A stretch of 64,000 nucleotides of DNA from Micromussa lordhowensis (Eukaryota; Cnidaria; Anthozoa; Scleractinia; Lobophylliidae): assembly GCA_964020085.1 (NCBI GenBank), contig OZ026606.1, positions 24,873,493 to 24,937,492 on the forward strand. Direction: 5' to 3'. Shown here piece by piece: positions 1 through 12,800 of the stretch. The position numbers were made by a program, and so were the translations under genes. The notes under the pieces were generated by a model. It made no database searches. It saw only the letters and a program-made list of their open reading frames with translations, and had not been told where the DNA came from. How positions within the stretch are numbered: position 1 is the stretch's first letter; each line of letters begins with the position of its first letter.

Positions 1-330
1 ACACTACCCCCTGGGAGGTACTCCCATAAATAAACTAATATGGGCATGTGTGGCTGTGAAGGGTATGGTTTTGAGGCAGGTTTCTGTGGGATTGAGTATA
101 GAAATCATTTTGGTTTTGTTACCATATGTTGGACTACGATAGTGATAGTGAAAGTTTTTGCACTGAAAATAGCTAGTCTGGGATAGGGAAGGGGTTGCAA
201 ATTAATCAAGCTGACCATGGTTAGTAGGGTAAGGGTGTCCCAGCAACAAATCCCTTACCCACTGGATTGGTAACGGACCTCCTCTGCCCCTACCCAAAGA
301 TTTACAGAGCAACCCCTCCTGGACAGGGCA
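1..330. repeat. Probable dispersed repeat fragment at window edge
   Basis: No coding signal is visible. The opening bases (about 8-28, C-rich then a TGGGAG-type complement) resemble the C-rich terminal inverted repeat of the element at 55118-55668, which suggests that the window begins inside a related repeat. The rest is ordinary AT-rich sequence. It could equally be intron of the bHLH gene that follows. Confidence 0.35.
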
Positions 331-392
331 ATAATACAATGTTACAAGAAGGGTGCAATTCATTATTGAGATAAATACTTGAATCTTTCAGA

Positions 393-1740
393 TCTGCCAA
401 AGAGCATCCAAGATTCTTTAAGCCACACACCACTGGAACAACAAAAACTTGTGCCTCCCAGTCACTGCATTGAATTTCATCCACAAATTTTACATTGTAA
501 TGGACAACAGAAAAACCACACTTGGAAGCCTTCAATCAACCCATGTTTTGCCTGCAGAACAAGGACATTTTCACACACTCCAAACAGTTGCATCAAATTC
601 ACAACCAGAAATAAAAATAATTGTGTTAACACTCACTGCTGTGAGTACTACTACAGAAAACTTGATGAGTGTGCAGGTTGTTTCTGTTGTCACTCATCTA
701 ATAAACCGCTGTCTGATGTTAACCAGCTACACCTGCCTGCGTGGTATGGTGGCTTAAATAACAACAGTTGTTATCACGGGATTTACTTGCCAAAGCATGG
801 CCCATTTGGTTCAAAATCTTTGTCTACACCCTTGGAAAGACTAGATATTCATGCAAGTGAAGTAGCAAACAGAACAAGTCACAATTTCACCGCACATCAT
901 ACTGGCAAGAGTAGTACAAGGTTTGGCACAAGATTAGAACATAACCTTAAAGTTATAAATGACGAAGAATCGCTGCTAACAGATGTTGTGCCAAATGAAG
1001 ATGAACTTCCCATAAAGAAAATGAAGATGACACCTATTGGGAATGAACAAGTAATGAAAAAGGAAGAAGGTATGGAGTCACAGCTTCAAAAGAATGAGGC
1101 TCAGTCAAGCATCGCTGTTGAGCAAGTGAATGTATCAAAGGCTGATGATAAACCACCTCAGGAAATAATCAAACAAGAGTTTCCTGACCCACAGAGCTAT
1201 CAGACTATATGCAATGGTAGTGAAATCCCTAATGGTGAACTGGACAGTGAAAAAAAAGATACACACATCAGCCATGAAAAAGGTGAACTACACACTAGTG
1301 AAAAAAGTGACAAAAAAGCTCCACAGGAGATCCACAAGAATGTGCCTCATCAGGGAACCAGGAAGGTACAGCAAGCAAAATCTAAGAAAGGACACAAAGA
1401 TAATAACACAAAACCTTACAATACAAGAATGATAACATCTCGGCCACGGACTTACAGCTCGGACTTTGTTATACCTGATGAAGAGGAAGAGTGGAGGCAG
1501 GATAAAGAAGGTTATCAGATGAAGGGTCGACAAAGAACAAAACTAAATAGGCTTTTGGCAAATGAGCATGAACGCAGAAGAGTGGCACAGTTGAATAGCG
1601 CTTATCAAGACCTTCGACAGTTAATTCCAGGATACCAATGCGACACCAAGCTGCCAAAGATAAAGATACTGAAATATGCAATCAATTATATAGCCCACCT
1701 AGATGACATACTAGGAACGGACTTTTATGAGGTAAATTAA
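393..1740 (+). CDS. bHLH transcription factor, 3' exon (partial gene)
   Basis: This is the last exon of a group A-like basic helix-loop-helix transcription factor. The frame is open from 379 but has no ATG near its start, and a pyrimidine tract ending in CAG lies just before 393, so I place a splice acceptor there; the first exon is not identified. About 445 codons follow to a TAA at 1738. The bHLH domain is C-terminal (about 1549-1713): the basic region carries N-E-H-E-R-R-R with the E-box-contacting Glu, then helix 1, a short loop with D-T-K-L-P-K, and helix 2 ending Y-I-A-H-L. The loop and helix 2 recall TCF21/TCF15 and HEN/SCL types, but I cannot fix the subfamily. The N-terminal part is rich in Cys and His (about 537-700); the middle is acidic and lysine-rich with a possible sumoylation site (I-K-Q-E). 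It probably acts in the nucleus as a heterodimer with an E-protein. PREY follows tail-to-tail. Confidence 0.85.
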
Positions 1741-3848
1741 AGGGAGAATAGTTAAGCTTTATTTTGTTTTAATTTACTGCAACAATGTTCTGTTTCTGTC
1801 AAGAAAACCTGTTATTAATAATTAAGAATTATTACAATAATATCATAAGGGCTTTTTCTTACAATTTTTGTTGTAACTACAAAATAATTATGCATTAGAT
1901 TAGCTATCTTTGTTTTAACATCAATCCAGATAAGCATAATGTTTTTGATTAATTCTCCATTCCCATAAACTACAATAAACACCACTAATATTAATGTAAT
2001 ATTAATGTATAATATACATGAAAGACTTTCTGAAATCTCTGTATTCCTGATCTCAGAGCAAAGCTCACATGCTTTCTCAAGTAATGTTTTATGTGCACCC
2101 AAAAAAAGACTGTGCTTCTATCAGTCGAGAAACAAAGCTTCATACAAATATACTGGTTGATATTTAACCCTGTGGCCAATGTTATGAGGACTGCTATTGT
2201 TACTGTTACTGTATGTGCTTCAGGGAATGTACATTATTGTATGGTTCCTAATCCTTAATTCATGAATATTATTGCAATCTACCTATAATTTTTTTAAAAA
2301 ATGTATGTTATAAGTCTAAAAGTAATGACACCAAATCCAAACGCAATGAAAGTAAGGGAACCCTCCAACTTTAGAGACCTCATACACATAAATTATTTGA
2401 CCTTTTGTGTAATAACATAATGGAGAATAACCTAGGTTATAGGTCATATGTTATAAGTCAGGTTATTACTTTGAAAATTTAAGGTAAAAGAAAAATGTCA
2501 AAACAATCACAGTATATTATTTGATATTTTGATTCCAAGAGGCTTTATTCCATATGAAGATGAATGTATGTATAGCTATCTGATAGAAACTAAACTCAAT
2601 TATTATAGTGACTACATAGGGGGGAACTTGGCTTCTATTGTGTGTTTGTTATTGCTACTTCATTTTATACAGATTTTTGTTACAAAAACTAGTTAATATA
2701 ATTAACAGAACCACAAACACTGTGCTGCAAAATAGTAAGTTATTGTAATAATCTGAACATGAATTTGAATTTTGGTGGCAGGAAAGGAAAAAACTTCAAT
2801 AACTCTGCAGCTACCACCACAAAACACGTGCTGCATGGTAAATATCAGGGCCAGAAGATAATTTGCACTTTTGAAAGCACAGTTGTTGCAGTTGAGGTGT
2901 CACCCACTTTGACCATCATATCAGTGTGGTAAATAATAATAAATAAGAATTGCATTTTACATCACATGGATGTAAGGGCTAAAGATTCTACAAACTAAGT
3001 TGTAAGCTTAGCAGCATTATGCATCTCCGAGCTTCCTTTTGCCTCTGTGTCGATACGAGTCTTCGTTCAAAACCATTCATATATTAAAAATATGTTTTGC
3101 CTACAGGTAATTTCCATACAAATCAATCTTTTTTTCAAATAGAAATATATACAGTACTGAACTACATGTATACTTTGCATCTGACTGATTATAAGGCCAA
3201 AAGAATTAATTTTTTTAACTTACTGTAATGTCTGAACCAATCAATTACCGGTAATTACATTTCAAAATCATTGGAAGAATGGTATTGTATGTGGAAAAAG
3301 AAAGCATGTTATAGTACTTCTACCACATGTTTCAGTACTGCAATTTCACTGCTAAGCAACTAATGTACTGACTTGTTGAAAATCAACATGACTTTAAACC
3401 AATAAATAATGTTCAAGTGGATTTTGTGTCTTTGTGAAATTAACCCCTTCAATTGACGAGCACCCGAAAAGCAAATACATATATGTAACATTTTATACAT
3501 ACTAAACATATCTTCAAGTTATAACTATTATAACCCACTGGTGTATTGACAAACAAAATATTGGACAAACATTGTATATTGTGTCTAGTAATAATTGAAT
3601 ACAATGTTGATTCCAGTAAATGCACTTTGAATAAATAAGCTATTGACCATCATGATAGTTAAAAATCTGATCCATTTATTTCCAATAAGCTTTTCTTCTG
3701 AATTTTCAACACAAACTATATCCTTGAGAGGCCTTGCATGCGTGCCCAATTGTGTGAAAACCAATAAGACTGAAAGGTATCATGACAAATCTTAAAACAT
3801 ACTTGATTTACTAATGATATTCAAGTCCCTTGAGTCTTTATCACAGTG
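1741..3848. other. Intergenic stretch between two convergent 3' ends
   Basis: AT-rich DNA holding the 3' UTR of the bHLH gene (an AATAAA lies at 1974-1979) and, on the minus strand, the PREY 3' UTR (AATAAA complement at about 3676-3681, some 170 bases past the PREY stop). The longer open frames here are short and look random. No PIGY-like second ORF is seen downstream of PREY. Confidence 0.6.
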
Positions 3849-6800
3849 TCACAAATCTTGGTTTGAATCATTTGTACTTGAAGTTGTGCCATTTTTCTTT
3901 AGGAGTTGCCCGTCATGGGGTATGAGATTTGGAATTCCATTTTGTATTGAATATGCCACACCAATTTCATCTGAAATCAACTGGTTTCTTGTACTGTCGT
4001 ACCTAGGAGGCAATAATTTGTCGGCAAAAAGCAGTAAGAAAATATACTTGACTTAGGGTGTCTGGAAAACTTGAATAGCGAACAGTCACCAATTAAGAAT
4101 AAGATAATGAGCTCGAGATTTCTATAAGGTGAAGTTGATGAGGCCAAAGGCCGAATAAACTATCACAACATAGAAATCAAGGGTGAACAATCTTATTGTT
4201 TTAATAGAATTCTAACTTAAATTTACTTCAAATAACGGTTTCCAGTTATTTCTCAACGTGTTATTAAACTTTGTGCCTTAGAAAGATCGCTTGGATTGAA
4301 TTGTCATTTGAAATTGAAGTTGTGAGCATGCGCCATTTTTTTTCAATAATTTCAAGATTTTTTAAGTCAAGAAACCATTAATGTTTTTCTTTTAGTCTTC
4401 TCGGGAATTTATTTATCCCTTTGCATTGAAGTGTTCCTCTAAAACTTTGTTTGAATGAAAAAAATGTAAAAGTGAAGAATGATCATCAGAGTATATTTTC
4501 CAATTTAAGCAATTGTTCATAGTTCATATATGAATTATTTCAAAAAAAAACCGTTGTCATTTCATAGACAACCAGCCACTACACTCTAATTAAACAATAG
4601 AGTGTTTCTGTCAAGGAACTATGGACTGATAGTTGCCATGCGGAAATTTGATGTTCTTAAAACAAAATATGCTAGTTTTAAGAACATCAAATTTCCAAGG
4701 GGCAACTATCAGACCAATAGTTCCGAGACATAAACACTTTATTTTCTCTATTGTTCACCACTAATTTTTTTTCTGCGCACTAGTTCAAAAATCAATCAGA
4801 CTTCAATTGAACTATTTTCAACTTTTTGAGATGAAAGCTGTAAAAGCCAAATGAAAAATTTATTTGAATAGGAAAACAGACAAAACCCCCTTCATACAAT
4901 TTCAATTTATTTTTCTACAAACCTGCTTGTATATGTTGTAGTTCAGTTTATCTTTGGTACAATTTGTTTCTGAACCAGTACAAATTTTTTTGAACTAGTT
5001 TAAATTTTTCAAACTGGGTCAAATTTTTTCAAACCAGTTTATTTATCAACTATCCAAAAGGGGAAAATCTCCCTTTACTTTCCTCTATCCTATTCTCCTA
5101 TTCTCAATGAGTCCCTCCTGATTTATTCTATCCCCCAGCTACCCTACCCCTTCCCCCCAATCCCCATTACGTATGAATACTAATTAACAGCAGGTTATAA
5201 TTTTGTTTCCTTTTTACCTCGTACTCACCAGGATTTGAACCGCCAACCTCTAGGTAGAACTGCTTCCCACTTGCATTACCACTTGACCACAAAAGCACTG
5301 GATGCAAAGGCTCTCATATTTCTTTTATCAGTTTATCACCCCAGTCTCCTCTCATAAAAATTTAATTTATTCATAGATAAATATAAATTTTAATTTATTC
5401 AAACCTTGTTATTTATTCTAACCCTAACCCTAATCTTAATTACTAAGAAGCTATCAGTTCCAAATAAGTGGTAGTTCTAATCAGTAACCCAGAGAAAACA
5501 TTTTGACTGAAAGATACATTGCAGGGAAAAACAAAACAGCTAGGTTTTTTAATGATAAATGGCAGTGTTTCATTATAAAAGATTTCGTGTCAGCAATTTA
5601 GCCACTACCATCGCCGCCCCTTTTTAAAGAAAGTCATTACTTTCATTTACTGTGTCAGTATATTCATTTACTAAGCAATTATACAAACATTTTGTAACAT
5701 CCGTGCTAGTTTTAGTTTTATATTGTTTTAGAGTAGTTTATTAATTATATTGTCAACGTTTTGTTATATTTTTAATTTATGCGTATGTTTTCTTTAATTT
5801 GTCTGTAAAATATTTATATTTAATTTGTCTGCAAACTAAATAAAAAAAAATCAGTAACCTGGGAGCTCAACCCAAACCACGAAGTAACATGCACAGCTGA
5901 CCCAGCCTAACATCAAAGCTAACCATTCTAAATAAGTGCTTAGGCCTAATCACTAACCTGAGCGCTTAACCCAAATTACTAAGGCACATGCTGACATCTT
6001 GCTCCAAATTAAAAATTAAACTGGTTTGAAAAAAATGAACCAGTTTACAACATTTTGTACTGGTTCAGAAACAAATTGTACCAAAGGTAAAACTGAACTA
6101 CAACATATACAGATAATTTTCACGGACGACTACTATCCATCCGGGTATTTTCCGCGGATGGCAATATGGGCTGATAGTGTCTCTCCGCGGATGAACACTA
6201 TCACGTCATGTGATCAATTTAAACCAATAAGAATCGGAGAAAATTTAGTGGTGAACTATAATCGTTATTAGCTATTCACGACTATTCGCTATTCATTATT
6301 CAAGTTTTCCACACATCCCTTGTAGCTTACAGATCTTGTTGACGCTGACGTCTACAAATTCAAACTCACACCTTGTTGAGTAAGACTCGAGGAGGTTCGA
6401 CTAGAAAGATAAATAAACATACATGTGAAGAAAAGGCCGAGCGATAGTGAAAACACAGGACAGAATATAGACTTACAAAATGTTTCCTGACTGTAGCGAT
6501 GATGGTGAAGCTAAGTAGAGTTTTGATCCACAAACAATGAAATTGAAACTAGCGATAACATGATGGAAAAAAGACTCGCGAGCTAGGAAACTGTTAGAGT
6601 TTAAATAGACCTAATTTGCATGCATAAATGCAAGCTAAAATAAAAATTCACACGTGGAATCCTACATCCCTTGACTGATACTCCATCCAGTAAAGGTGAA
6701 ACAGTGGTTGATACTCAAACAAAAATTATCTAAATACATTAATTTATTAGTAACAAATTAAAATATTGTGTTCCTACTCTGAACTCATGATTAAAATATA

Positions 6801-9800
6801 AAATAATTTCCTGTACTCAGAGGGCAGTTAAAAAAATCTAATTAAAAGTGGAATATAAGATTTTTTAATTTTACCCTGAGGACAGGAAATTAATATATAT
6901 TTATATTTTAATTATTTAGTACTTGTTGCTCAAATAGTAATGGATGAATACAATACGATGACTTGGCCAGTCATTTGCTACCCTCCCTCTAAGTTTTTTT
7001 AAGATCTTATTTCCTGATAAGCTTGATTTTCAGTCATTTTGAGTCTGGGTATCACCTCCTCCCAATGAACAAGGAACATGCGCTCACAAACCGCCGTGGA
7101 ATCAGGCTAGCATCTGTGACCAGATAAAGTTATTCATAAGCCTTCAAATGATGGATTTTAAGTTTTGAAGACAAAAGGGGGTGGGGGCATTACAGCCCTC
7201 TCGGCAATCTCCCTTCAGCAATGTCATGTGTTTTCCAATCCAAAGCATTTCAAGATTTGGACGTATGGCTCTGGACCAATACTTTTTGGACACTGATGTG
7301 GAGATGGCTTTCCCAACCTCTAGACAATATTATTTTTTTCTCACATACCCAGGCCTGACAATTGTACTGGTACCAATTAATAATCCTTGTCTGGTGGAGT
7401 ACCATGTACGAAACTGGGAAGCTTGCACAGGCTACAGCAGAAATGAGGCGATATAAATTGCACGTATTGGGTGTAAGTGAAAGCAGATGGATAGGGACAG
7501 GGAGATTAAAGACGGTGTCAGGCGAGACGGTATTGTATTCTGGGCGGGACGATGAGTTACACCGTGAGGGTGTGGCAATTATTCTTAAGAAAGGAGCAGA
7601 TAAATCGCTGTTGGAATGGAAACCTATTAATAGTCGCCTTATAAAGGCCAGGCTGAAAGGGAAGCAAAACAACTTGACCCTGATTCAATGTTACGCTCCA
7701 ACCAATGACAGTGAAGATGATCTAAAAGACAATTTTTATCTCAGGCTCCAGGGAGAAATTGAGCAGGTCCCAATGCAAGATCTTATCATCATCATGGGGG
7801 ACCTAAATGCCAAAGTTGGTGCCGATAATTCAGGTAGTGACAGAGTGATGGGACGACAAGGGTGTGGCATCATCAATGAAAATGGAGAAAGACTTGTTGA
7901 GTTTTGCACAACTAATAACCTAGTGATAGGGGGCACCCTTTTCCCACACCGAGAGATCCATAAAGTCACATGGTGCTCCCCGAATGGCAGGGATAGGAAT
8001 CAAATTGACCATCTGCTGATCAATGGAAAATGGCGGAGATCCCTTCGGGATGTCAAGGTGAGGAGAGGAGCTGACATTGGAAGTGACCATCATCTTGTAA
8101 CAGCCTGCCTTAAACTGAAGTTAAAGAGTGCAGGGCGTCTAACCAAAGGGCGCAGTCGTTTCGATGTGAGCCAACTGAAACACCCAAATGTGCGAAAATC
8201 ATTTATCCTGGAGGTGCGCAACCGATTCGAGGCTCTTGTGGAACTAGACGGAAGGGAGGATATTAATGATGAAGGGGTGAATAGGGACTGGGAGAAAATT
8301 GTTACTGCCTACAATGATAGCAGCAAGGCATGTTTAGACTGTAGGCAGCGGAGGCCAAAGGAATGGATGTCACCTGATACCTGGAAAGCAATTGAAAGTA
8401 GGAGGAAACTAAAAAAGAAAGTTATGGACTCAAAATCTCAACGGCTTAAAGAAAGGCACCAAGGGATGTATCGGGCAGCAAACAAGGAGGTGAAACGCCT
8501 ATCAAGAGCAGATAAACGGAAGTACATGGAGAACCTTGCCTCCCAGGCGGAGGAGGCAGCTGCACGCAATGAACAAGGAACAGTGTATAAGATCACCAAA
8601 ATCATAACAGGTAAATGCCACACAACCAACGTGCTTGTAAAGGACAAGAACGGTATCTTATTAACATCAGAGGGAGAGCAGCAACAGCGCTGGACGGAGC
8701 ACTTTAAAGAGCTTTTAAACAGACCACCACCAACAGTAGTGCCAAACATCCAGGAAGCCGCAATTAACCTTGACATCTGCACAGATGTTCCAACTAGGAG
8801 GGAAATCATCCAAGCCATTAAATCCCTAAAGAATGGAAAAGCTCCAGGCAATGACAATCTAAGTGCCGAGCTGTTTAAAGCAGACCCTGAGCTTGCTGCA
8901 ACCATTCTAACCCCCTTGTTTACAAAGATCTGGGAGCAGGAAGAAATTCCGGCAGATTGGAGCAGAGGAATGATAATCAAGATACCAAAGAAAGGGACTC
9001 TAAGTGATTGTAACAACTGGCGCGGAATTACCCTTTTGTCTGTGCCGAGTAAAATCTTTTGCAAGATCATTATACAGCGCATCACCCAAGCTGTTGAAGA
9101 CATCCTGCGGAACGAGCAATCTGGGTTTCGCAAGGGGCGTGGATGTACGGATCATATTTTTACACTGCAGAACATACTTGAGCAATGTACTGAGTGGAAC
9201 AGGGAGCTGTATGTAAATTTCATCGACTACGAGAAAGCATTTGACAGTATTCACAGGGACAGTCTTTGGCAGATTTTGAGAGCATATGGCATCCCACAAC
9301 GCATTGTAAACATCATCAAATGCTTCTACTCAAATTTCACATGTTGCATCGACCAGGGGGATCTAAGTTTTGAAGTTAAAACCGGTGTACGGCAGGGATG
9401 TGTCATGTCGTCCATTCTATTCAATATTGCTATTGACTGGGTCCTTTGTCGAACAATGGAAGATCAGCGAGCATATGGCATCCCACAATGCATTGTAAAC
9501 ATCATCAAATGCTTCTACTCAAATTTCACATGTTGCATCGACCAGGGGGATCTAAGTTTTGAAGTTAAAACCGGTGTACGGCAGGGATGTGTCATGTCGT
9601 CCATTCTATTCAATATTGCTATTGACTGGGTCCTTTGTCGAACAATGGAAGATCAGCGAAGAGGCATAAGATGGACCCCCTTTACCACGCTCGAAGACCT
9701 CGATTTCGCAGATGATTTAGCCCTATTGTCCCACACCCGACAACACATCCAAGAGAAGACAGACCGGCTGAGCGTTTTCAGCAACCAGGTCGGCTTGAGA

Positions 9801-12800
9801 ATTAGCTTGAAGAAGACGGAAGCCATGTGTGTTAATGTCCCTTCCCCAACAAAGATCAGGGTAAGAGGACAGGACATTCCATACACCAACTGTGATGATA
9901 TGTAGTTCAAATGCACTTCCGGTGACGTAAGCACCATGTGAACCGTCGTGCTTCGCGCTCTTTGGCATGTAGTTCCCGCCATGTTGTGGACTGGATATTA
10001 AAAGTCAAATAGTTCTGATCTTTCGCCTCCTATATAGCTTGCGGCTATTACATGGTGTCAGAAGTAAACCAAAAACCTCGGAAACATGGCTTTAAGCGGC
10101 ATCGAATGCCCAGTTATGCAGTGGGACGGCGACAACCCAAAGGAAAACTGGCGGCGTTTCAAGCAACACGTCGAGCTAATGTTTACAGGACCTCTTAAAT
10201 CCAGAACAGAACAGGAGAAATGCAGCTATCTACTCATCTGGGTCGGTCAGAAAGGAAGGGATATCTACAACACGTGGTCTGACATGTCCGACGATGACCG
10301 TAAGAAATTAGAAACATACTACGAACGTTTTGAGAATCACGTAAGTCCCAAAGCAAATCCTGTTTTTGCCAGATTCAAATTCCACAGTCGAGTCCAAGAA
10401 TCATCAGAAACAGCGGAGAAATTCATCACGGCATTACGAATTCTAGCCCAGGATTGTGATTTCAAAGACCCAGAAGAAATGATTCGAGACCGTATGGTCT
10501 TCGGAACGAATTCACTCAAAGTCAGAGAAAAGTTAATCTCAAAGGGAGCCAAGTTAACGCTGGATAAAGCTATAGAAATTGCAAGGTCACACGAATCCTC
10601 TCAAGCCCAGCTCACAGCCATGGCAGCTGAAACCGCAGATGGGTCTATACACTTAGTACAGAGACGAAACCAAGGGGAAGAGCCACAGGATACCCAACAC
10701 CAAAACCACCCCCCAGCATATCAAGTATCCCCACCTTTCAAGCCTCCCAGGGGAACGAGAGCTTGCGGAAACTGTGGTCGCCCTCACAACGCATCAGCCA
10801 AATGCCCAGCACATGGTAAGACATGCCTCTACTGCAAGAAATTAAACCACTTTGCAGAAGTCTGCCACTCCAAGGCCCGCAGACAATGGATTCACGCAAT
10901 AGAAGATTCAAGGGATTCCGCTGCAGAAACAACCTTTGAATCCATTATTTTCCAATCGGTCACCATAGCAAATCTAACACATGGTACACCAGCATCTAGT
11001 CGAGATGAAGTATTTGTATCCCTTCAAGTAAACCTGGCGCAGAGCGATAACAGGAAGACCACCCTAAGAGCCAAACTTGACACTGGGGCCCAGGGCAACA
11101 TACTACCCATGAGACTTTACCGTGAGATGTTCCCACATCAAGTAGACAACAGTGGTAAACTCAAACCTAAGGCCCTGCTGTCTTCAAATGTTGTGCTCAC
11201 TGCCTATGGAGGCTCGCAAATTAAACACCATGGCATAGTCACCATACCCTGCACTTACGGGAAAGAGAGCACACTCGCACCCTTTTACGTCACTGACATC
11301 CCAGGTCCTGCAATCATCGGCCTGCCAACTTCCACTGACCTGAACCTGCTACAGTTTAATTGTGCTATACAGGCACAACATCCCCACATCAGTAACTATG
11401 GATGCCTAAAGGACAGGAATCTTGAACCAGCCAAGGAAACCACCCCGATAAAAGACAAGCAAGATCTGATACAACAATACCCTGAGTGTTTTAATGGCAT
11501 CGGGAAGTTCCAAGGGGAATACCATATTACAGTTGACCCCAGTGTTCCACCAGTGATTCATCCTCCACGACGCGTGCCAGTCAGCCTCAAGGACGACATC
11601 AAGAGTGAATTGGATGATATGGTCAAGAACGGCATCATTACCCAAACTTGAGGAAGGTGAACCCACACCCTGGGTTAACAGTCTAGTCTACCGATGGAAA
11701 CAAAATGGGAGGTTGAGACTTTGCTTAGACCCCAAAGATCTCAACGCAGCCATCCAGAGAGAACACCATGTTACCCCCACTTTAGAAGAGATCTTGCCCA
11801 AACTGACTGGAGCTACAGTTTTCTCCATTGTTGATGCTAAGTGTGGGTACTGGAACGTTGTTCTCGACAAGGAGTCGAGTAACCTCACCACATTCAATTC
11901 CCCTTTTGGTAGATACAGATTCAACCCCATGCCCTTTGGGCTGAAAATGTCACAAGACATCTTTCAGACCAAAATTGACCAAACATTTGAGGGGTGTGGA
12001 GGGGTGGCAGGAATTGCAGACGACATCGTAGTTTTTGGAAAAACTAGTGAAGAGCATGACCGAAACATGCATGGTATGCTAAGATGATGCCAAGATACAG
12101 GCCTGAAGCTGAACCCTGAGAAATGCTTTGTAAAGCAGGAGAAAATCAGATTTTATGGCGTAGTCTGTAGCCAAGACGGGATCCAGCCAGATCCAAACAA
12201 AATCTCGGCACTGAAACAAATGTCAGCTCCAACCAGCCGCCAGGAACTGCAGACCTTCTTAGGTCTAGCAAACTACATGGGTCCCTTCATCCCGAATTTA
12301 AGCACACTAACAGCCCCACTTCGAGAGCTCCTAAAGGAAAGCCACCAATTTGACTGGAGTCCAGCACACCAAGAAGCCTACAACAAAATCAAGGACTCCA
12401 TCAGTAGTGAAGTCACTCTAACCTACTTTGATCCAAAGAAGGAGATCACCTTACAAGTTGACGCTTCACTGAAAGGCCTGGGCGCAGTACTCTTACAGGA
12501 TAACAAACCTGTTGCTTTTGCGAGCAAAGCACTCACTGATGTGGAAACAAGATATGCAAACATTGAACGAGAACTGCTTGCTGTGGTGTACGGGTGTGAG
12601 AAGTTTCATACTTACCTGTTTGGTCACAATTTCACAGTCAACACTGATCACAAGCCCCTCGAGAGTATTCACCTAAAACACTTGACAGCTGCACCCCCGC
12701 GTCTTCAGAGGATGCTATTGAGACTACAGCCGTATGACCTTGTCATCCGCTACCAACCAGGCAAGAGCATCGAGATCGCAGACGCACTCTCCCGGTTATC

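Larger units (their letters stand above)
4055..6320. mobile_element. Non-autonomous DNA element with terminal inverted repeats
   Basis: The ends are inverted copies: the left begins AGGGTGTCTGGAAAACTTG, and the complement of the right begins AGGGATGTGTGGAAAACTTG and continues with the same AATAGCGAA-type sequence after a 7-bp insertion. No transposase ORF lies between them. Inside are a tight hairpin (4593-4755), an inner inverted pair (4928-5045 with 6019-6112) and a tRNA-like segment. The part at about 4150-4470 recurs, inverted, at about 20755-21060. It lies in the PREY intron, about 50 bp from the exon 2 acceptor. I could not recognise a target duplication or assign a superfamily. Confidence 0.65.
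7395..9890 (+). pseudogene. LINE ORF, endonuclease plus reverse transcriptase (5' part)
   Basis: An open frame of about 830 codons with no stop up to the LTR insertion. The endonuclease half shows Q-C-Y-A-P-T-N-D, M-G-D-L-N-A-K-V-G and G-S-D-H-H-L-V, which hold the usual catalytic Asn, Asp and His residues. The reverse transcriptase half shows G-K-A-P-G-N-D, R-G-I-T-L-L, E-Q-S-G-F-R-K-G-R, D-Y-E-K-A-F-D-S-I, a duplicated G-V-R-Q-G-C-V block and F-A-D-D-L-A. The true N-terminus is missing, and the first codons of the open frame (7362-7394) are flanking DNA. As it stands it cannot make a full protein, because the ORF is cut by the gypsy element and carries the 63-codon duplication. Confidence 0.85.

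Noticed and set aside
1741..3848. PIGY reading frame downstream of PREY, as in mammals
   Set aside because: No minus-strand ORF with a fitting length and two membrane segments was seen.
5418..5434. CTAACCCTAACCCTAAT resembling telomere repeat
   Set aside because: Barely two units with no further array; expected by chance or as a tiny interstitial remnant.
8438..9133. 231-codon minus-strand ORF
   Set aside because: Shadow of the LINE reverse transcriptase frame; no motif of its own.
11630..11660. Programmed gag-pol frameshift in the gypsy element
   Set aside because: The break falls inside the conserved N-terminus of reverse transcriptase, well past protease, not at a gag-pol boundary. A single-base insertion is simpler.
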